A stretch of 64,000 nucleotides of DNA. It comes from Chryseobacterium flavum. Its GTDB lineage: Bacteria; Bacteroidota; Bacteroidia; Flavobacteriales; Weeksellaceae. Location: positions 1 to 64,000 of the forward strand of contig NZ_QNUE01000002.1 in NCBI RefSeq assembly GCF_003385595.1. Reading direction: 5' to 3'. Positions 47,706-56,053 of the stretch are shown here, piece by piece (positions within the stretch are counted from its first letter, which is position 1; every line of letters starts with the position of its first letter). A model generated the notes under the pieces. The model was not told the DNA's origin and did not search any database. It saw only the letters and a program-made list of their open reading frames with translations. A program made the position numbers and the translations under genes.

Positions 47706-47900
47706 TTATTTGTGATAGTATCTGTAGAATCCTACTCTGGAATGGCTTCTTGTAGTTCCGTCGCGGTATGTTTCGGTTTTGGCACAGTCGCAGACCTGAT
47801 TTCCCCGGTATGTAAGGTATACAAACCAGGTCATGAAAAATCCTCCGATCAGGCAGAGTATCCAGTTTTGTCTTATGTAATTGGTTATATTAGTTATCAT
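47706..47900 (-). CDS. Small single-span membrane protein, polyamine cluster
   Basis: This 64-residue protein has one hydrophobic helix at about 13-31, then a short hydrophilic tail with a CDC motif (Cys37, Cys39) and several Arg and Tyr residues. I recognise no family. It starts 11 bases inside the end of the DUF4178 gene and stops 12 bases before DUF350. Real translation is likely because of this tight coupling and because the tail composition is not random. The CDC pair could bind metal or form a disulfide. Confidence 0.65.
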   Translation of the reverse strand: MITNITNYIRQNWILCLIGGFFMTWFVYLTYRGNQVCDCAKTETYRDGTTRSHSRVGFYRYYHK

Positions 47901-49353
47901 TGGCAGGATAAGGTGAGTTTGAACTATTCTTCCATTTGTTTACATTAAAGTAATGTTTTCCTATCCACATCACCACAAACAGAGCAATCATTATGAATAA
48001 AATAATTCCGAAGTTCCAGAATGAAACGGGAAGCCAGGTTGCTTTGAGCTGTACATAGGTATTGTTTGAAATGGGGTCTGTAGTAAGTCTAAGGGCTTCA
48101 GTATTAATCAGAGAATCCAGTTTCTGAGTTCCGAACGATGCTTTGGCAAGTCTGATTACTTCTGATGTATCTTTTTCCAGCGTCTGTCTGTCTGTAAAAG
48201 TCTTGGTCTGCACCTTGAATATATCAGTAACCTCAATTGTTCCTGATTTATCCCGTGAAATCATGACCTTCGAATCAGGAGATGTAAGACCTGAAAATGA
48301 GGGTAAGCCTCCTTCTTTTTCGGCGGAAATAATGAAATGATATTTCCCGGAGCCTACTCCACACAGGTTAAAATCTTCAGACTGACTTCCTTCTGTCCAG
48401 CTTTCCCCACCTTCGTAACCATGATACTGTTCGATATCTTTGGAGGTATAGATAATTTCGTTGGTATTTTCGTTCACAAGGCTTAGCTGAACATTCGCCC
48501 AGGAATTATCAACACCTGAAAAAGCATTCACCTTTAATGGAGCTGAACCGCCGGACAAGGTAAAGCTTTTGCTGACCAACTCTTTGTCTTTTACATCTGC
48601 AAAATTGATGGTCTCTGCAAAAACGGTTTCGTTGGTTCTTGAAGTGTAGACATACATCTGGAGCAGGCAAATCATTAATGCAGCCACACAAAAGATGTTC
48701 ACGGCTTGCCTGATATCGAAATAATAGGGCTGAACAATCCCTATTCCTGTATAATTGGGCAGATTAGCTATTTTAAAAGCTTTCTTAACTTCATATTTTG
48801 AAATGTGAACTCCATAGAAATACTGGCTTTTTCTGCTGGTCTTCTCCTGAGAGATCATACGGGTTCCGTTAACATATTCTTTGTAGGTAGCAATGGTGAA
48901 ATCCAGATGTTCATCAAAAAATCCGGCTGCAGCATCAATAGTGCATGGAGTATTTTCGTACCACCGATAGGTTCGTCCGGCATAGGTGGGTAATTTCGAA
49001 TTTTTACCTTTAAAATCATCAGGATGCATAGAGATCAGGAATACCCAATGCCCATCGCTCTCACTCAGGAAAGCACCATTTCCTTTGCTGTCTTTTAAAG
49101 AATATTCTCGCCAGAAAATACTGTTTCCGTATTTTTTAACAGTAATCGCAACGACCGTATATTCTGTACCGTCAATTTTTCCTTTTTGTCCGACATCCAA
49201 TACAACATTTTCAGTTGGGACTTTCAGATGTTTAATTTTTTTGTTCCAGGCTACATCAATGAGATGGGAGCAGGTCATACAAACGTATTCTTCAACAGGA
49301 AAGGTGAGATCTAATGTATTTTCGGATTCGCATGCTGGGCAGACATAGTGCAT
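47890..49353 (-). CDS. DUF4178 membrane protein with zinc ribbon, polyamine cluster
   Basis: This 487-residue protein opens with a zinc ribbon (CPAC at 5-8, CMTC at 25-28). A beta-rich DUF4178-type region follows, with YTVVAITVKKYGNSIFW near 70-90. There is a membrane helix near 230-250, an extracytoplasmic stretch, and a C-terminal helix at about 450-470. DUF4178 is found with DUF350 and SpeD/SpeE genes in many bacteria and is uncharacterised. It ends two bases before speD in gene order, making these the tightest pair in the cluster. The zinc ribbon suggests protein or nucleic acid binding. Confidence 0.8.
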   Translation of the reverse strand: MHYVCPACESENTLDLTFPVEEYVCMTCSHLIDVAWNKKIKHLKVPTENVVLDVGQKGKIDGTEYTVVAITVKKYGNSIFWREYSLKDSKGNGAFLSESDGHWVFLISMHPDDFKGKNSKLPTYAGRTYRWYENTPCTIDAAAGFFDEHLDFTIATYKEYVNGTRMISQEKTSRKSQYFYGVHISKYEVKKAFKIANLPNYTGIGIVQPYYFDIRQAVNIFCVAALMICLLQMYVYTSRTNETVFAETINFADVKDKELVSKSFTLSGGSAPLKVNAFSGVDNSWANVQLSLVNENTNEIIYTSKDIEQYHGYEGGESWTEGSQSEDFNLCGVGSGKYHFIISAEKEGGLPSFSGLTSPDSKVMISRDKSGTIEVTDIFKVQTKTFTDRQTLEKDTSEVIRLAKASFGTQKLDSLINTEALRLTTDPISNNTYVQLKATWLPVSFWNFGIILFIMIALFVVMWIGKHYFNVNKWKNSSNSPYPANDN

Positions 49354-49355
49354 TT

Positions 49356-49715
49356 TTATCTGTAAATTTTGTGTTTTTGAATGGTATTAGCTTTAAAATA
49401 CTGAACAACCTCATCTGCAATCTTTTCTACTTTTGCGGTATTGTCCTGCATGTAATTACAAAGGAAAATATCAAAAGTAAGCTGTTTAAATTCCGGCCAC
49501 GTATGGATACAAAGGTGAGACTCTTTCAGAATCACTGCGGAAGTAAAACTATCATTCTCAAAAATATGATTGGTTATTCCTACAATTTCCACTTCTTTGA
49601 TTTTCAGAATTTCTTCTGTAAATGCCAGAAAGCCTTTGCTGTCTAATAACAAATCTTCTGACTCTGTTTCCAAAGTCAGAAGAATATGTAAACCTTTACT
49701 TGATAATGGGTTCAA
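49356..49715 (-). CDS. speD: S-adenosylmethionine decarboxylase
   Basis: This 119-residue prokaryotic-type SpeD cleaves itself to form a pyruvoyl cofactor and decarboxylates S-adenosylmethionine to the aminopropyl donor. The self-cleavage site is in ESHLCIHTWPE at 65-75 (Ser66 becomes pyruvoyl; His71 and Cys86 are the usual proton-transfer residues). Length is typical of the short bacterial form. It sits two bases before DUF4178 and 15 bases after the citrulline-hydrolase-like gene. A SpeE-like partner is in the same operon. No arginine or ornithine decarboxylase gene for the diamine acceptor is seen here. Confidence 0.92.
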   Translation of the reverse strand: MNPLSSKGLHILLTLETESEDLLLDSKGFLAFTEEILKIKEVEIVGITNHIFENDSFTSAVILKESHLCIHTWPEFKQLTFDIFLCNYMQDNTAKVEKIADEVVQYFKANTIQKHKIYR

Positions 49716-49730
49716 TTTTTTGTAAATATA

Positions 49731-50654
49731 TTATTTTTTCGGAAGAAAAACTTCAGCAAGCATACACCTTGCACTTCCTCCTCCATTTACTTCAATAGTT
49801 GTAAGATCAGAGTATATAATTTCACAGTATTTTTCAATAGCAGCTACTTGTCCCGGTACTAATGAACGGTAAGCCGTTTCACTCATAATCAGGAACTTTT
49901 CTCCTTCTTTATTCTGAACCTGAAGCATATTTCCTGCAAACTGCTGCATCTGATCCTCCGAAATTTCAATAATCTCCTTTCCTGAGTTCTTAATTGTTTC
50001 AATTACCTTTTCTCTTTCCAGTTCATCATCAATACAGTCAAGGCATATTACAACAAACTTATCAGCCACACACATCATTACATTGGTGTGATAAATAGGA
50101 AGCCTTTCAGTCCCTACGGTCTGGTATGAATGGAAAACAACAGGAGTAAACCCATATTTTTTACAGAATTCCCTGAACAGGTTTTCATCCAGTCTCAGCG
50201 AAACGGATCCGTAAGCAATTTTATTATCATGATCAAAAATCATACTTCCGGTTCCTTCCAGGAAATGTCCCTGGGTTTCAGAAAATGACCAGTCATCAAT
50301 TTCAGTAACTTCAAATCCCTGATCTTTGATACTTTCAATAATATCTTCTCTTCTTTCCACTCTTCTGTTGGAAGCGAACATCGGATATAAAACCACCTTT
50401 CCGTCTTTATGGAAACTTACCCAGTTATTAGGAAAAATAGAATCCGGTGTGTGAGGATCCAATGTATCTTTTATTGTAATAACATTGATTCCTTTGTCTC
50501 TCAGTTTTCCGACAAAAGTATTGAATTCGGCTAAAGCTTTTGACTGGATATCTGATCCGGTCTGCTCAACCTGAAAATAATTGTTTTTCGCTGTTTCAGC
50601 GTTGTAACCGAATGCAATCGGTTCTATCATTAATACGGTATCTGTTGTTTGCAT
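49731..50654 (-). CDS. Citrulline-hydrolase-like (CtlX) guanidino enzyme
   Basis: This 307-residue member of the amidinotransferase/arginine-deiminase superfamily has MIEPIAFGYNAETAKN near the start. It has FPNNWVSFH in the first third, EGTGSMIFDHDN with conserved acids, and NGGGSARCMLAEVFLP at the end with the nucleophile Cys297. The layout fits the CtlX group proposed to act in citrulline use. Substrate could be citrulline, arginine or a related ureido/guanidino compound. It is followed by speD after 15 bp and preceded by a second superfamily member at 65 bp, so the two probably work in one pathway. Confidence 0.8.
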   Translation of the reverse strand: MQTTDTVLMIEPIAFGYNAETAKNNYFQVEQTGSDIQSKALAEFNTFVGKLRDKGINVITIKDTLDPHTPDSIFPNNWVSFHKDGKVVLYPMFASNRRVERREDIIESIKDQGFEVTEIDDWSFSETQGHFLEGTGSMIFDHDNKIAYGSVSLRLDENLFREFCKKYGFTPVVFHSYQTVGTERLPIYHTNVMMCVADKFVVICLDCIDDELEREKVIETIKNSGKEIIEISEDQMQQFAGNMLQVQNKEGEKFLIMSETAYRSLVPGQVAAIEKYCEIIYSDLTTIEVNGGGSARCMLAEVFLPKK

Positions 50655-50719
50655 TTTTGTGATTTAAAAAATTAAAAGATTGAAGATTAGTAAATTTCCC
50701 CAATTCTAAACTTCCGGCC

Positions 50720-51634
50720 CTACTCCCTTACAAGCGGCATGGTAGAACATCTTAGTAAACCTCCCATTTTAGAGATCTCACGGTATGGTATTTCTTCTAC
50801 TGTCATTCCCCATACATCTCTTAAATGATTGTTCATTCTTGTAAATGCCTTGTCAGAAACAACAACTTCAGGAGAAATAGAAAAAATATTAGGAAACATT
50901 TCAAACATTTCTTCATCGTTAATATGAAAACAGTTTTCCTCCCCAAAAATATCAATGATTAAACGATAATCGCTTTCATCTACAAATCCGTTTTTATAGA
51001 TGATACATTTATCCTTTCCTACCGGGTTGAATGTACAGTCCAGATGCAGAATTCCTTCAAACGGAACTTTATCGTTCTTCTTTAGCTCAAGGTCAATAAT
51101 TCTTTTCTTCGGAAAATATTCTTTTAAAATTTCAATAGCATATTCATTGGTTCTTGCCGTTTTATAGTTTCTGTAATCTTCACTAAAGCAAGTTCCAATG
51201 AAAAGGAAGTCATCCCATACGATCACATCTCCCCCTTCAATATGTGCTGTTTCCGGAAGATTGATAATCTTTCTCCAGGCTACTTTTTCAAAAACACTTT
51301 TGTATGCCTCCTGCTCATCCGCTCTGTCAGCAATTACATTGGAAATGATCATTTTATCATCAATTACAAAAGCGACATCTCTGGAGAATACCTGATTATA
51401 ATCCTTAATGATGCTTGGACGAAGTACTTCAACATCATACTTTTTTAAAACGGCCTCAAAAGCGTTCATTTCATTGATGATATCCTCTTCTTTAGGATAA
51501 ATATTATGTTCGATTGAATAATATGACTTGGCGTCATAACTTTCTTCTAATGTGGGAACAGGTCCCAGCGAATTAGGCTGGCCTAGAACTACTGACTTCA
51601 GCCTTCCCGTTTCATTTTTAATGTTTAGTCTCAT
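50720..51634 (-). CDS. Arginine-deiminase-family hydrolase
   Basis: This 304-residue protein of the arginine deiminase/dimethylarginine hydrolase superfamily has MRLNIKNETGRLKSVVLG at the N-terminus, typical of the group, IEGGDVIVWDDFLFIG, HLDCTFNPVGKD, and MGGLLRCSTMPLVRE with the nucleophile Cys296. It could convert arginine to citrulline, or act on methylated or other guanidines. It is the first gene of the cluster; its promoter must lie in 51635-51700. Co-location with the CtlX-like gene gives arginine to citrulline to ornithine as a hypothesis that would supply a diamine precursor. Confidence 0.82.
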   Translation of the reverse strand: MRLNIKNETGRLKSVVLGQPNSLGPVPTLEESYDAKSYYSIEHNIYPKEEDIINEMNAFEAVLKKYDVEVLRPSIIKDYNQVFSRDVAFVIDDKMIISNVIADRADEQEAYKSVFEKVAWRKIINLPETAHIEGGDVIVWDDFLFIGTCFSEDYRNYKTARTNEYAIEILKEYFPKKRIIDLELKKNDKVPFEGILHLDCTFNPVGKDKCIIYKNGFVDESDYRLIIDIFGEENCFHINDEEMFEMFPNIFSISPEVVVSDKAFTRMNNHLRDVWGMTVEEIPYREISKMGGLLRCSTMPLVRE

Positions 51635-51924
51635 AAAGATTTATGCAATACTACAAATATAAGTAAAGGTCGCTATCTGTAAAACTTTTGGATTATTTTA
51701 TATACTGATTTTGATTTAATACCTTTTTTTGTCTTTTTTGTACCATCCGTTTATTAATGCAAACTTTAAGAACGAATTAAAAAAAGCATCTACAACTTAC
51801 TCTCTTCCATCTACATATGAATTAAAAAAAATTGTTGCAATAAAAATATTTTCATACATTAGTGATATAGTTTTCGCGAAATTATAATTTAAACTTAGCT
51901 ATTTAACATCAAAACAACAAAATC
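51635..51924. other. Divergent intergenic region between the polyamine cluster and the GG peptide
   Basis: This 290-bp AT-rich region must hold the leftward promoter of the arginine-deiminase-like gene and the rightward one of the peptide gene. For the latter, TTG (51832-51834 or 51835-51837) precedes TACATTAG (51855-51862) by 20 or 17 bases, one base off consensus. No further gene is visible. Confidence 0.4.
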
Positions 51925-52089
51925 ATGAACAAGAACAATCCAACGCTGAAAAATGCGAAAAAATTAGGAAGAGATCAACAGAAAACCGTTTTAGGAGGTA
52001 TAGGAATCTCAACAGGTAAAAGATGCTGTGAATGGGATGATGCAGGAAATTGCTATATCTGGACATGCGACAGATGTATGTGTCCTTAA
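51925..52089 (+). CDS. Double-glycine leader peptide with six-cysteine core (bacteriocin-like precursor)
   Basis: This is a 54-codon reading frame from ATG 51925 to TAA 52089. Residues 1-25 form a leader ending in TVLGG (Gly24-Gly25) after KKLGRDQQ, matching the double-glycine type cut by C39 peptidase/ABC exporters. The 29-residue core has six cysteines (34, 35, 43, 48, 51, 53), two tryptophans and acidic residues. No modification enzyme, exporter or immunity gene is adjacent. Similar peptides in Chryseobacterium are often annotated bacteriocin-like. A promoter-like element precedes it and a strong terminator follows. The product could be a bacteriocin, a signal or another cysteine-rich secreted peptide. 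Confidence 0.8.
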   Translation: MNKNNPTLKNAKKLGRDQQKTVLGGIGISTGKRCCEWDDAGNCYIWTCDRCMCP

Positions 52090-52098
52090 TAAAAAGAC

Positions 52099-52125
52099 GA
52101 AAACCTGCTTCTCAAGCAGGTTTTC
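52099..52125. terminator. Bidirectional intrinsic terminator
   Basis: GAAAACCTGCTT (52099-52110) pairs perfectly with AAGCAGGTTTTC (52114-52125) around CTC. It separates the peptide gene from the convergent barrel gene that ends at 52126. Confidence 0.85.
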
Positions 52126-54300
52126 TTATCTTGTTCTGTTTTCTTCTTCCGTCTTCTGGATTTCTTTTACATGGTATTTTGAACTTCCGATGTTATAACT
52201 GAGTGAAAATACCAACCTGCTACTGTCCCACCAGTGTGTAAAACGATTATCCATGATCTGTTTATGCCGGAATTCTAATCGCTGTTCATAAGAATCGAGA
52301 AGATTATTAAAGCCGATCTTCGTGTTCAGTTTATTATCAAACCACGACTTCTGTATTGATACATCTACGGTATACCGTGGTTTAATAATGTAGAGACTGT
52401 TTCCTGTTTTTGATTCATAATTGACAAAAACATTTACCGTATATTCTCTTGGAAGTGAGAATACCTGATTGAGTCTCACTTCATAATTGTAAATATTTAA
52501 TGCAAAAACCTCATCCAGATAAGGTCTGAATTCATAATTATAATATCCTGCAATCTGACTGGTGATATTCCACCATTTTGTAACTCTGACCGGAAAGCTT
52601 GTTTCCAACATAGCAAAATTCCGGTATGGAAGATTCGTTCCCAAATATTCCAGTACATTTGTCTGCGGATTGTAAAGGGGATACCGTGTCATAACATCTT
52701 TTTCTTTCCCAATGGTAAAGCTTGTCACCCATTTTTTATAACGATAGGTTGCTTTAATCTGGCTGGTAAAGGAAGGCAACAGGTATGGATTCCCTATCCA
52801 ATAGTTTAATGGACTGAAATAAAACCGAAACGGATTAAGCTGTGAAAAAGCCGGTCTCGTTATTTTTCTGCTGTAGGAAAGAGAAAATTCACTGGACTTA
52901 TTAAAAATGTAGCTCGCACTTAAAGACGGCAGCCATTTCAGATAGTTTCTGGAAACCACAGAATCTACAGTAATAGCATTGGAAATACTGTTTGTGTTTT
53001 CAAATCTTAATCCTGCATTGATCTGAAGATTACCCATTTTTTGTCTGAATGTCAGATAACCGGCCCATACTTTTTCTTTATACGAAAATACATTGCTTCT
53101 TGTAGGGTCGAAAACAAACTGACTACCAACAGATAATGTGTCATACCTGATATTATTATTCGTATCTGAATGACTGTATTTAAAACCTGCTTCAATATCT
53201 ATATTATTTATTCTCTGAGATGCATCAATCTGTGCTGTAAAAATATTAATTTTATTAATCAGGTCAGATTTCCAATATGATAAAACATCAGTAGCATCCT
53301 GGTCTCTATTGATAAAATCATCATTTTGTTTATTTTTAACTGAAAGATAATTTCCTAAAAAGCCAAGCTTAAATCCCTTATTCTGGAAAGAATAATCGGT
53401 TGTCATCCCATAGTTATCCTGAGAGTAATCTGTAGGGTTTTCACTGGCGGTATTCAATACTACCAGAGTTTCACTTTTGTCTGTTGTATAAAGTGATCCG
53501 CTACGTATTCGGTCATTATTCCGAAAATTTCCTCTCAGACTGATACCAAATCTGTTTTTATCATTTAGCCTGAAGTCTGCCCCTGCCTGAAGATTGTAAG
53601 CTTTTCCAAAATCTTCCTGATACGTTTGGGTACGCATGATATTGGTATTGGCTAACCGTTGCAAGGCATGATAACGGTAGGTTGAAATTCCTTCATTATA
53701 GCCTGCTTGCAAATTGTATGTCACTTTGCCTGTATGATAAGATATACTGAACGCATTTTCCCGATAGTTGAATTTATTAACGTATATATTACCATTATAG
53801 CTTGCTTTCCATCCAAGACTGACATTCTTTTTCAGTTTAATATCGATAATCCCTTTAAATTCTGCATCATATTTAGAGGATGGATTGGTATTCACTTCCA
53901 CAGAGTCTACCATTTCGGGGACTAAGGACCTTAAATAAGCCTGCAGCTCCTCACTGCTCATAACAACTGGTTTCCCATCAATAAAAACGGCAGGAGTGAT
54001 TCTTCCTCCAATAAAAATTCCACCTTCCTGATCTACTGTAACACCAGGTGTTTTTCTTAAAACATCAAGAAGGTGAGTAGAGGTTTTAAAGTCTTTATTT
54101 CCAGCCACAGATAATACAAGGTTACCTTCATTCAGTTTTATTTTTCGTGGGGCTGACTGAATAATAACTTCTGAAATATTCGTTGTTGAAGATCTTGTTT
54201 CAGCAAGAGAATCCGAAACTTTTCCTTTAGCAGTTTCCTGTGCTTTTCCGAAAATCGACAAAAACAACAGAAGCAGAAATAGCCATAATTTGATGATCAT
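52126..54300 (-). CDS. Outer-membrane beta-barrel (TonB-receptor-like) protein, third copy
   Basis: This 724-residue protein has a signal peptide (ending near GKAQE) and a plug-like domain with GGRITPAVFIDGKPVVMSS and PEMVDSVEVNTNPSSKYD (about 95-150). The barrel ends in FSLSYNIGSSKYHVKE. It is of the same family as the pair at 36-40.6 kb but clearly more distant. It follows, by 80 bp on the same strand, an AraC-type regulator, which may control it. The ligand is unknown; the adjacent peptide gene makes peptide export or uptake one idea, without direct support. Confidence 0.83.
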   Translation of the reverse strand: MIIKLWLFLLLLFLSIFGKAQETAKGKVSDSLAETRSSTTNISEVIIQSAPRKIKLNEGNLVLSVAGNKDFKTSTHLLDVLRKTPGVTVDQEGGIFIGGRITPAVFIDGKPVVMSSEELQAYLRSLVPEMVDSVEVNTNPSSKYDAEFKGIIDIKLKKNVSLGWKASYNGNIYVNKFNYRENAFSISYHTGKVTYNLQAGYNEGISTYRYHALQRLANTNIMRTQTYQEDFGKAYNLQAGADFRLNDKNRFGISLRGNFRNNDRIRSGSLYTTDKSETLVVLNTASENPTDYSQDNYGMTTDYSFQNKGFKLGFLGNYLSVKNKQNDDFINRDQDATDVLSYWKSDLINKINIFTAQIDASQRINNIDIEAGFKYSHSDTNNNIRYDTLSVGSQFVFDPTRSNVFSYKEKVWAGYLTFRQKMGNLQINAGLRFENTNSISNAITVDSVVSRNYLKWLPSLSASYIFNKSSEFSLSYSRKITRPAFSQLNPFRFYFSPLNYWIGNPYLLPSFTSQIKATYRYKKWVTSFTIGKEKDVMTRYPLYNPQTNVLEYLGTNLPYRNFAMLETSFPVRVTKWWNITSQIAGYYNYEFRPYLDEVFALNIYNYEVRLNQVFSLPREYTVNVFVNYESKTGNSLYIIKPRYTVDVSIQKSWFDNKLNTKIGFNNLLDSYEQRLEFRHKQIMDNRFTHWWDSSRLVFSLSYNIGSSKYHVKEIQKTEEENRTR

Positions 54301-54380
54301 AGATTTTAAATTTTATGAAATCAAAAGTATTGGCTTGGTGTAAAAAAGCGGTTTTGAAATTAAAATTCCGCAGTACTGAA

Positions 54381-55442
54381 TTATAAATTTGAACTCTGAA
54401 ACCTGGTTTCAGGAAAGGTTTGAGATTGTTTATACAAAAGAGGTGTTGTATTTTTAACTTTCTTGAACGTCGAAAAGAAAGTCGATTTAGAATTAAATCC
54501 TACCTCATATCCTATCTCTTCAATTTTCAGATAAGAGCCATTTTCTATCTTTTCACAGGCTTCCTTAATCCGGTATTCATTGATATAGGTAGAAAAACTT
54601 TTACCCAGATTATCATTCAGCAGCTGGGAAAGCTGATGGGCAGAAATATTCATTCTTGATGCCAGGTCGCTTAATTTCAGATTAGGATTTTTATAGAGCT
54701 CTTCAGTATTCATCAGGCGTTCTAATCTGGAGGAAAAGCTACCCGCCTGTTCTTCGGAAATTTTTCTATTAGAGTACTTTCCAGCTTCTTTTACCGGAAA
54801 TTGTTGATATTTTTTATTGAATAAAATCAAAAAGTTGGCATACAGCACGAAAGAAAATACCAGACTTCCTCCCGCACAGTATATCTGCACCCAGCCTGTT
54901 GAAATCAGTTGGTACGTGAGAAAGATAACCACATTGCTGATCAGTACCGGAAGAACAAATTTGTTTGGGTTCTTATGATTTTGCCTTGAAAAGCTATAGT
55001 ACTGGTAAACTGTAAGAAATATAAATATTGACCAAACGGTATAAATAAAGGTTCCAAAATAATGTTCCCATGTAACAGGAAAAAGCAGATATAGTAAACC
55101 AACAGCTCCTAAAATTAATGTTAGTATTCCAAACCATTTCTGGCAGCTCTTCCAATCAAACTGCTCCTGCTGGAAGGAAGATCTCACATAATAATACAGC
55201 GCCGGCCCGGTAAAAAATAAGGCTGAAAGCCCCAAATGCGGAATAATTCTTGGCAAATCAGGGTAAAAGTAAATGCATACAGCAATTCCTACTCTGGTGC
55301 TCAGCATCAGCAAAAGAAGTCCAAGGAAAAAATCCGGGAGGTATTTCAGTTTTTTAACAAACAGCAGATAAATGCCCAGCAGAAGTCCATTGAATGCTCC
55401 TACTGCACTGAAGAAAAATAGCATCTGTTGTCCGAAAGTCAT
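54381..55442 (-). CDS. AraC-family regulator with membrane-spanning N-terminus
   Basis: This 353-residue protein has seven to eight membrane helices in residues 1-225 and a C-terminal AraC-type DNA-binding domain (about 240-340; LKLSDLASRMNISAHQLSQ, then IEEIGYEVGFNSKSTFFSTF). This membrane-AraC layout is common in Flavobacteria and lets an envelope or lipid-soluble signal act on a promoter directly. The barrel gene follows on the same strand and is the likely target or co-transcribed partner. The signal is unknown. It starts MTFGQQML, 158 bp from the HxlR gene. Confidence 0.88.
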   Translation of the reverse strand: MTFGQQMLFFFSAVGAFNGLLLGIYLLFVKKLKYLPDFFLGLLLLMLSTRVGIAVCIYFYPDLPRIIPHLGLSALFFTGPALYYYVRSSFQQEQFDWKSCQKWFGILTLILGAVGLLYLLFPVTWEHYFGTFIYTVWSIFIFLTVYQYYSFSRQNHKNPNKFVLPVLISNVVIFLTYQLISTGWVQIYCAGGSLVFSFVLYANFLILFNKKYQQFPVKEAGKYSNRKISEEQAGSFSSRLERLMNTEELYKNPNLKLSDLASRMNISAHQLSQLLNDNLGKSFSTYINEYRIKEACEKIENGSYLKIEEIGYEVGFNSKSTFFSTFKKVKNTTPLLYKQSQTFPETRFQSSNL

Positions 55443-55600
55443 GATAATTTAGTTATTTATTTTCTATATAATGAAATAAATGGTGCATTGTTTTTTATAA
55501 TGCCTGATGATTAATGATCCGGCTTTGAGCTACCGATAATTTCATAAAAGTAAAATTAATAAATTATTGAATTCAATTTCAGCAACATATATTTTTTTTT

Positions 55601-55978
55601 CTAAGAAATATTGCAGATCATTATCTCTTTTCCATCCGCATATTCTTTACCCCATTCACATAAGTTTTTCAGAATTGGGATAAGGTCTTCCCCTTTGTTT
55701 GTCAGTATATACTCAATTCCTGCGGGAATGGTATCGGGAATTTCTTTTTTAATGATAATTTTATGGGTTTCCAATTCCTTTAGCTGTCTTCCTAAAACCT
55801 GTTCAGAAATATTAGGCAATTCTTTCTTTAAAAGATGAAACCTGTTATTCCCCTCTGATATCGAATAAATAATCTGTGACTTCCAACGTCCGCTGATGAT
55901 ACTTACTGCTGAGTTCAGTTCACAAATACCAAACAAAAACTGCTCGTTTGCCGCATTGGTTGAAGTTTCTTTTCTCAT
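55601..55978 (-). CDS. HxlR-family winged-helix regulator
   Basis: This 125-residue winged-helix protein has the HxlR signature: an N-terminal Cys in FGICELNSAV, then SGRWKSQIIYSISEG, NISEQVLGRQLKELE and IEYILTNKGEDLIPIL. HxlR/DUF24 proteins are often redox or electrophile sensors that use the N-terminal cysteine (here Cys20 or nearby) and regulate the adjacent divergent gene. The divergent gene here is the esterase at 56054, with a dyad CGCAA-N5-TTGCG between them. It is probably autoregulated. Confidence 0.9.
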   Translation of the reverse strand: MRKETSTNAANEQFLFGICELNSAVSIISGRWKSQIIYSISEGNNRFHLLKKELPNISEQVLGRQLKELETHKIIIKKEIPDTIPAGIEYILTNKGEDLIPILKNLCEWGKEYADGKEIMICNIS

Positions 55979-56013
55979 AATTAAGACTCACAATTTTGTT
56001 AGTTATTGCAATT

Positions 56014-56028
56014 CGCAAATAGCTTGCG
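56014..56028. promoter_or_regulatory. Candidate HxlR operator
   Basis: CGCAA (56014-56018) and TTGCG (56024-56028) form a perfect 5-bp inverted repeat around ATAGC, between the divergent HxlR and esterase starts. Such dyads are typical binding sites for HxlR dimers. The binding is inferred, not shown. Confidence 0.4.
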
Positions 56029-56053
56029 GAAATTTACACTAAAATACAAAAAT

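Noticed and set aside
56006-56053. Longer start for the exported esterase
   Set aside because: It would place 16 codons of regulatory sequence before an otherwise normal signal peptide.
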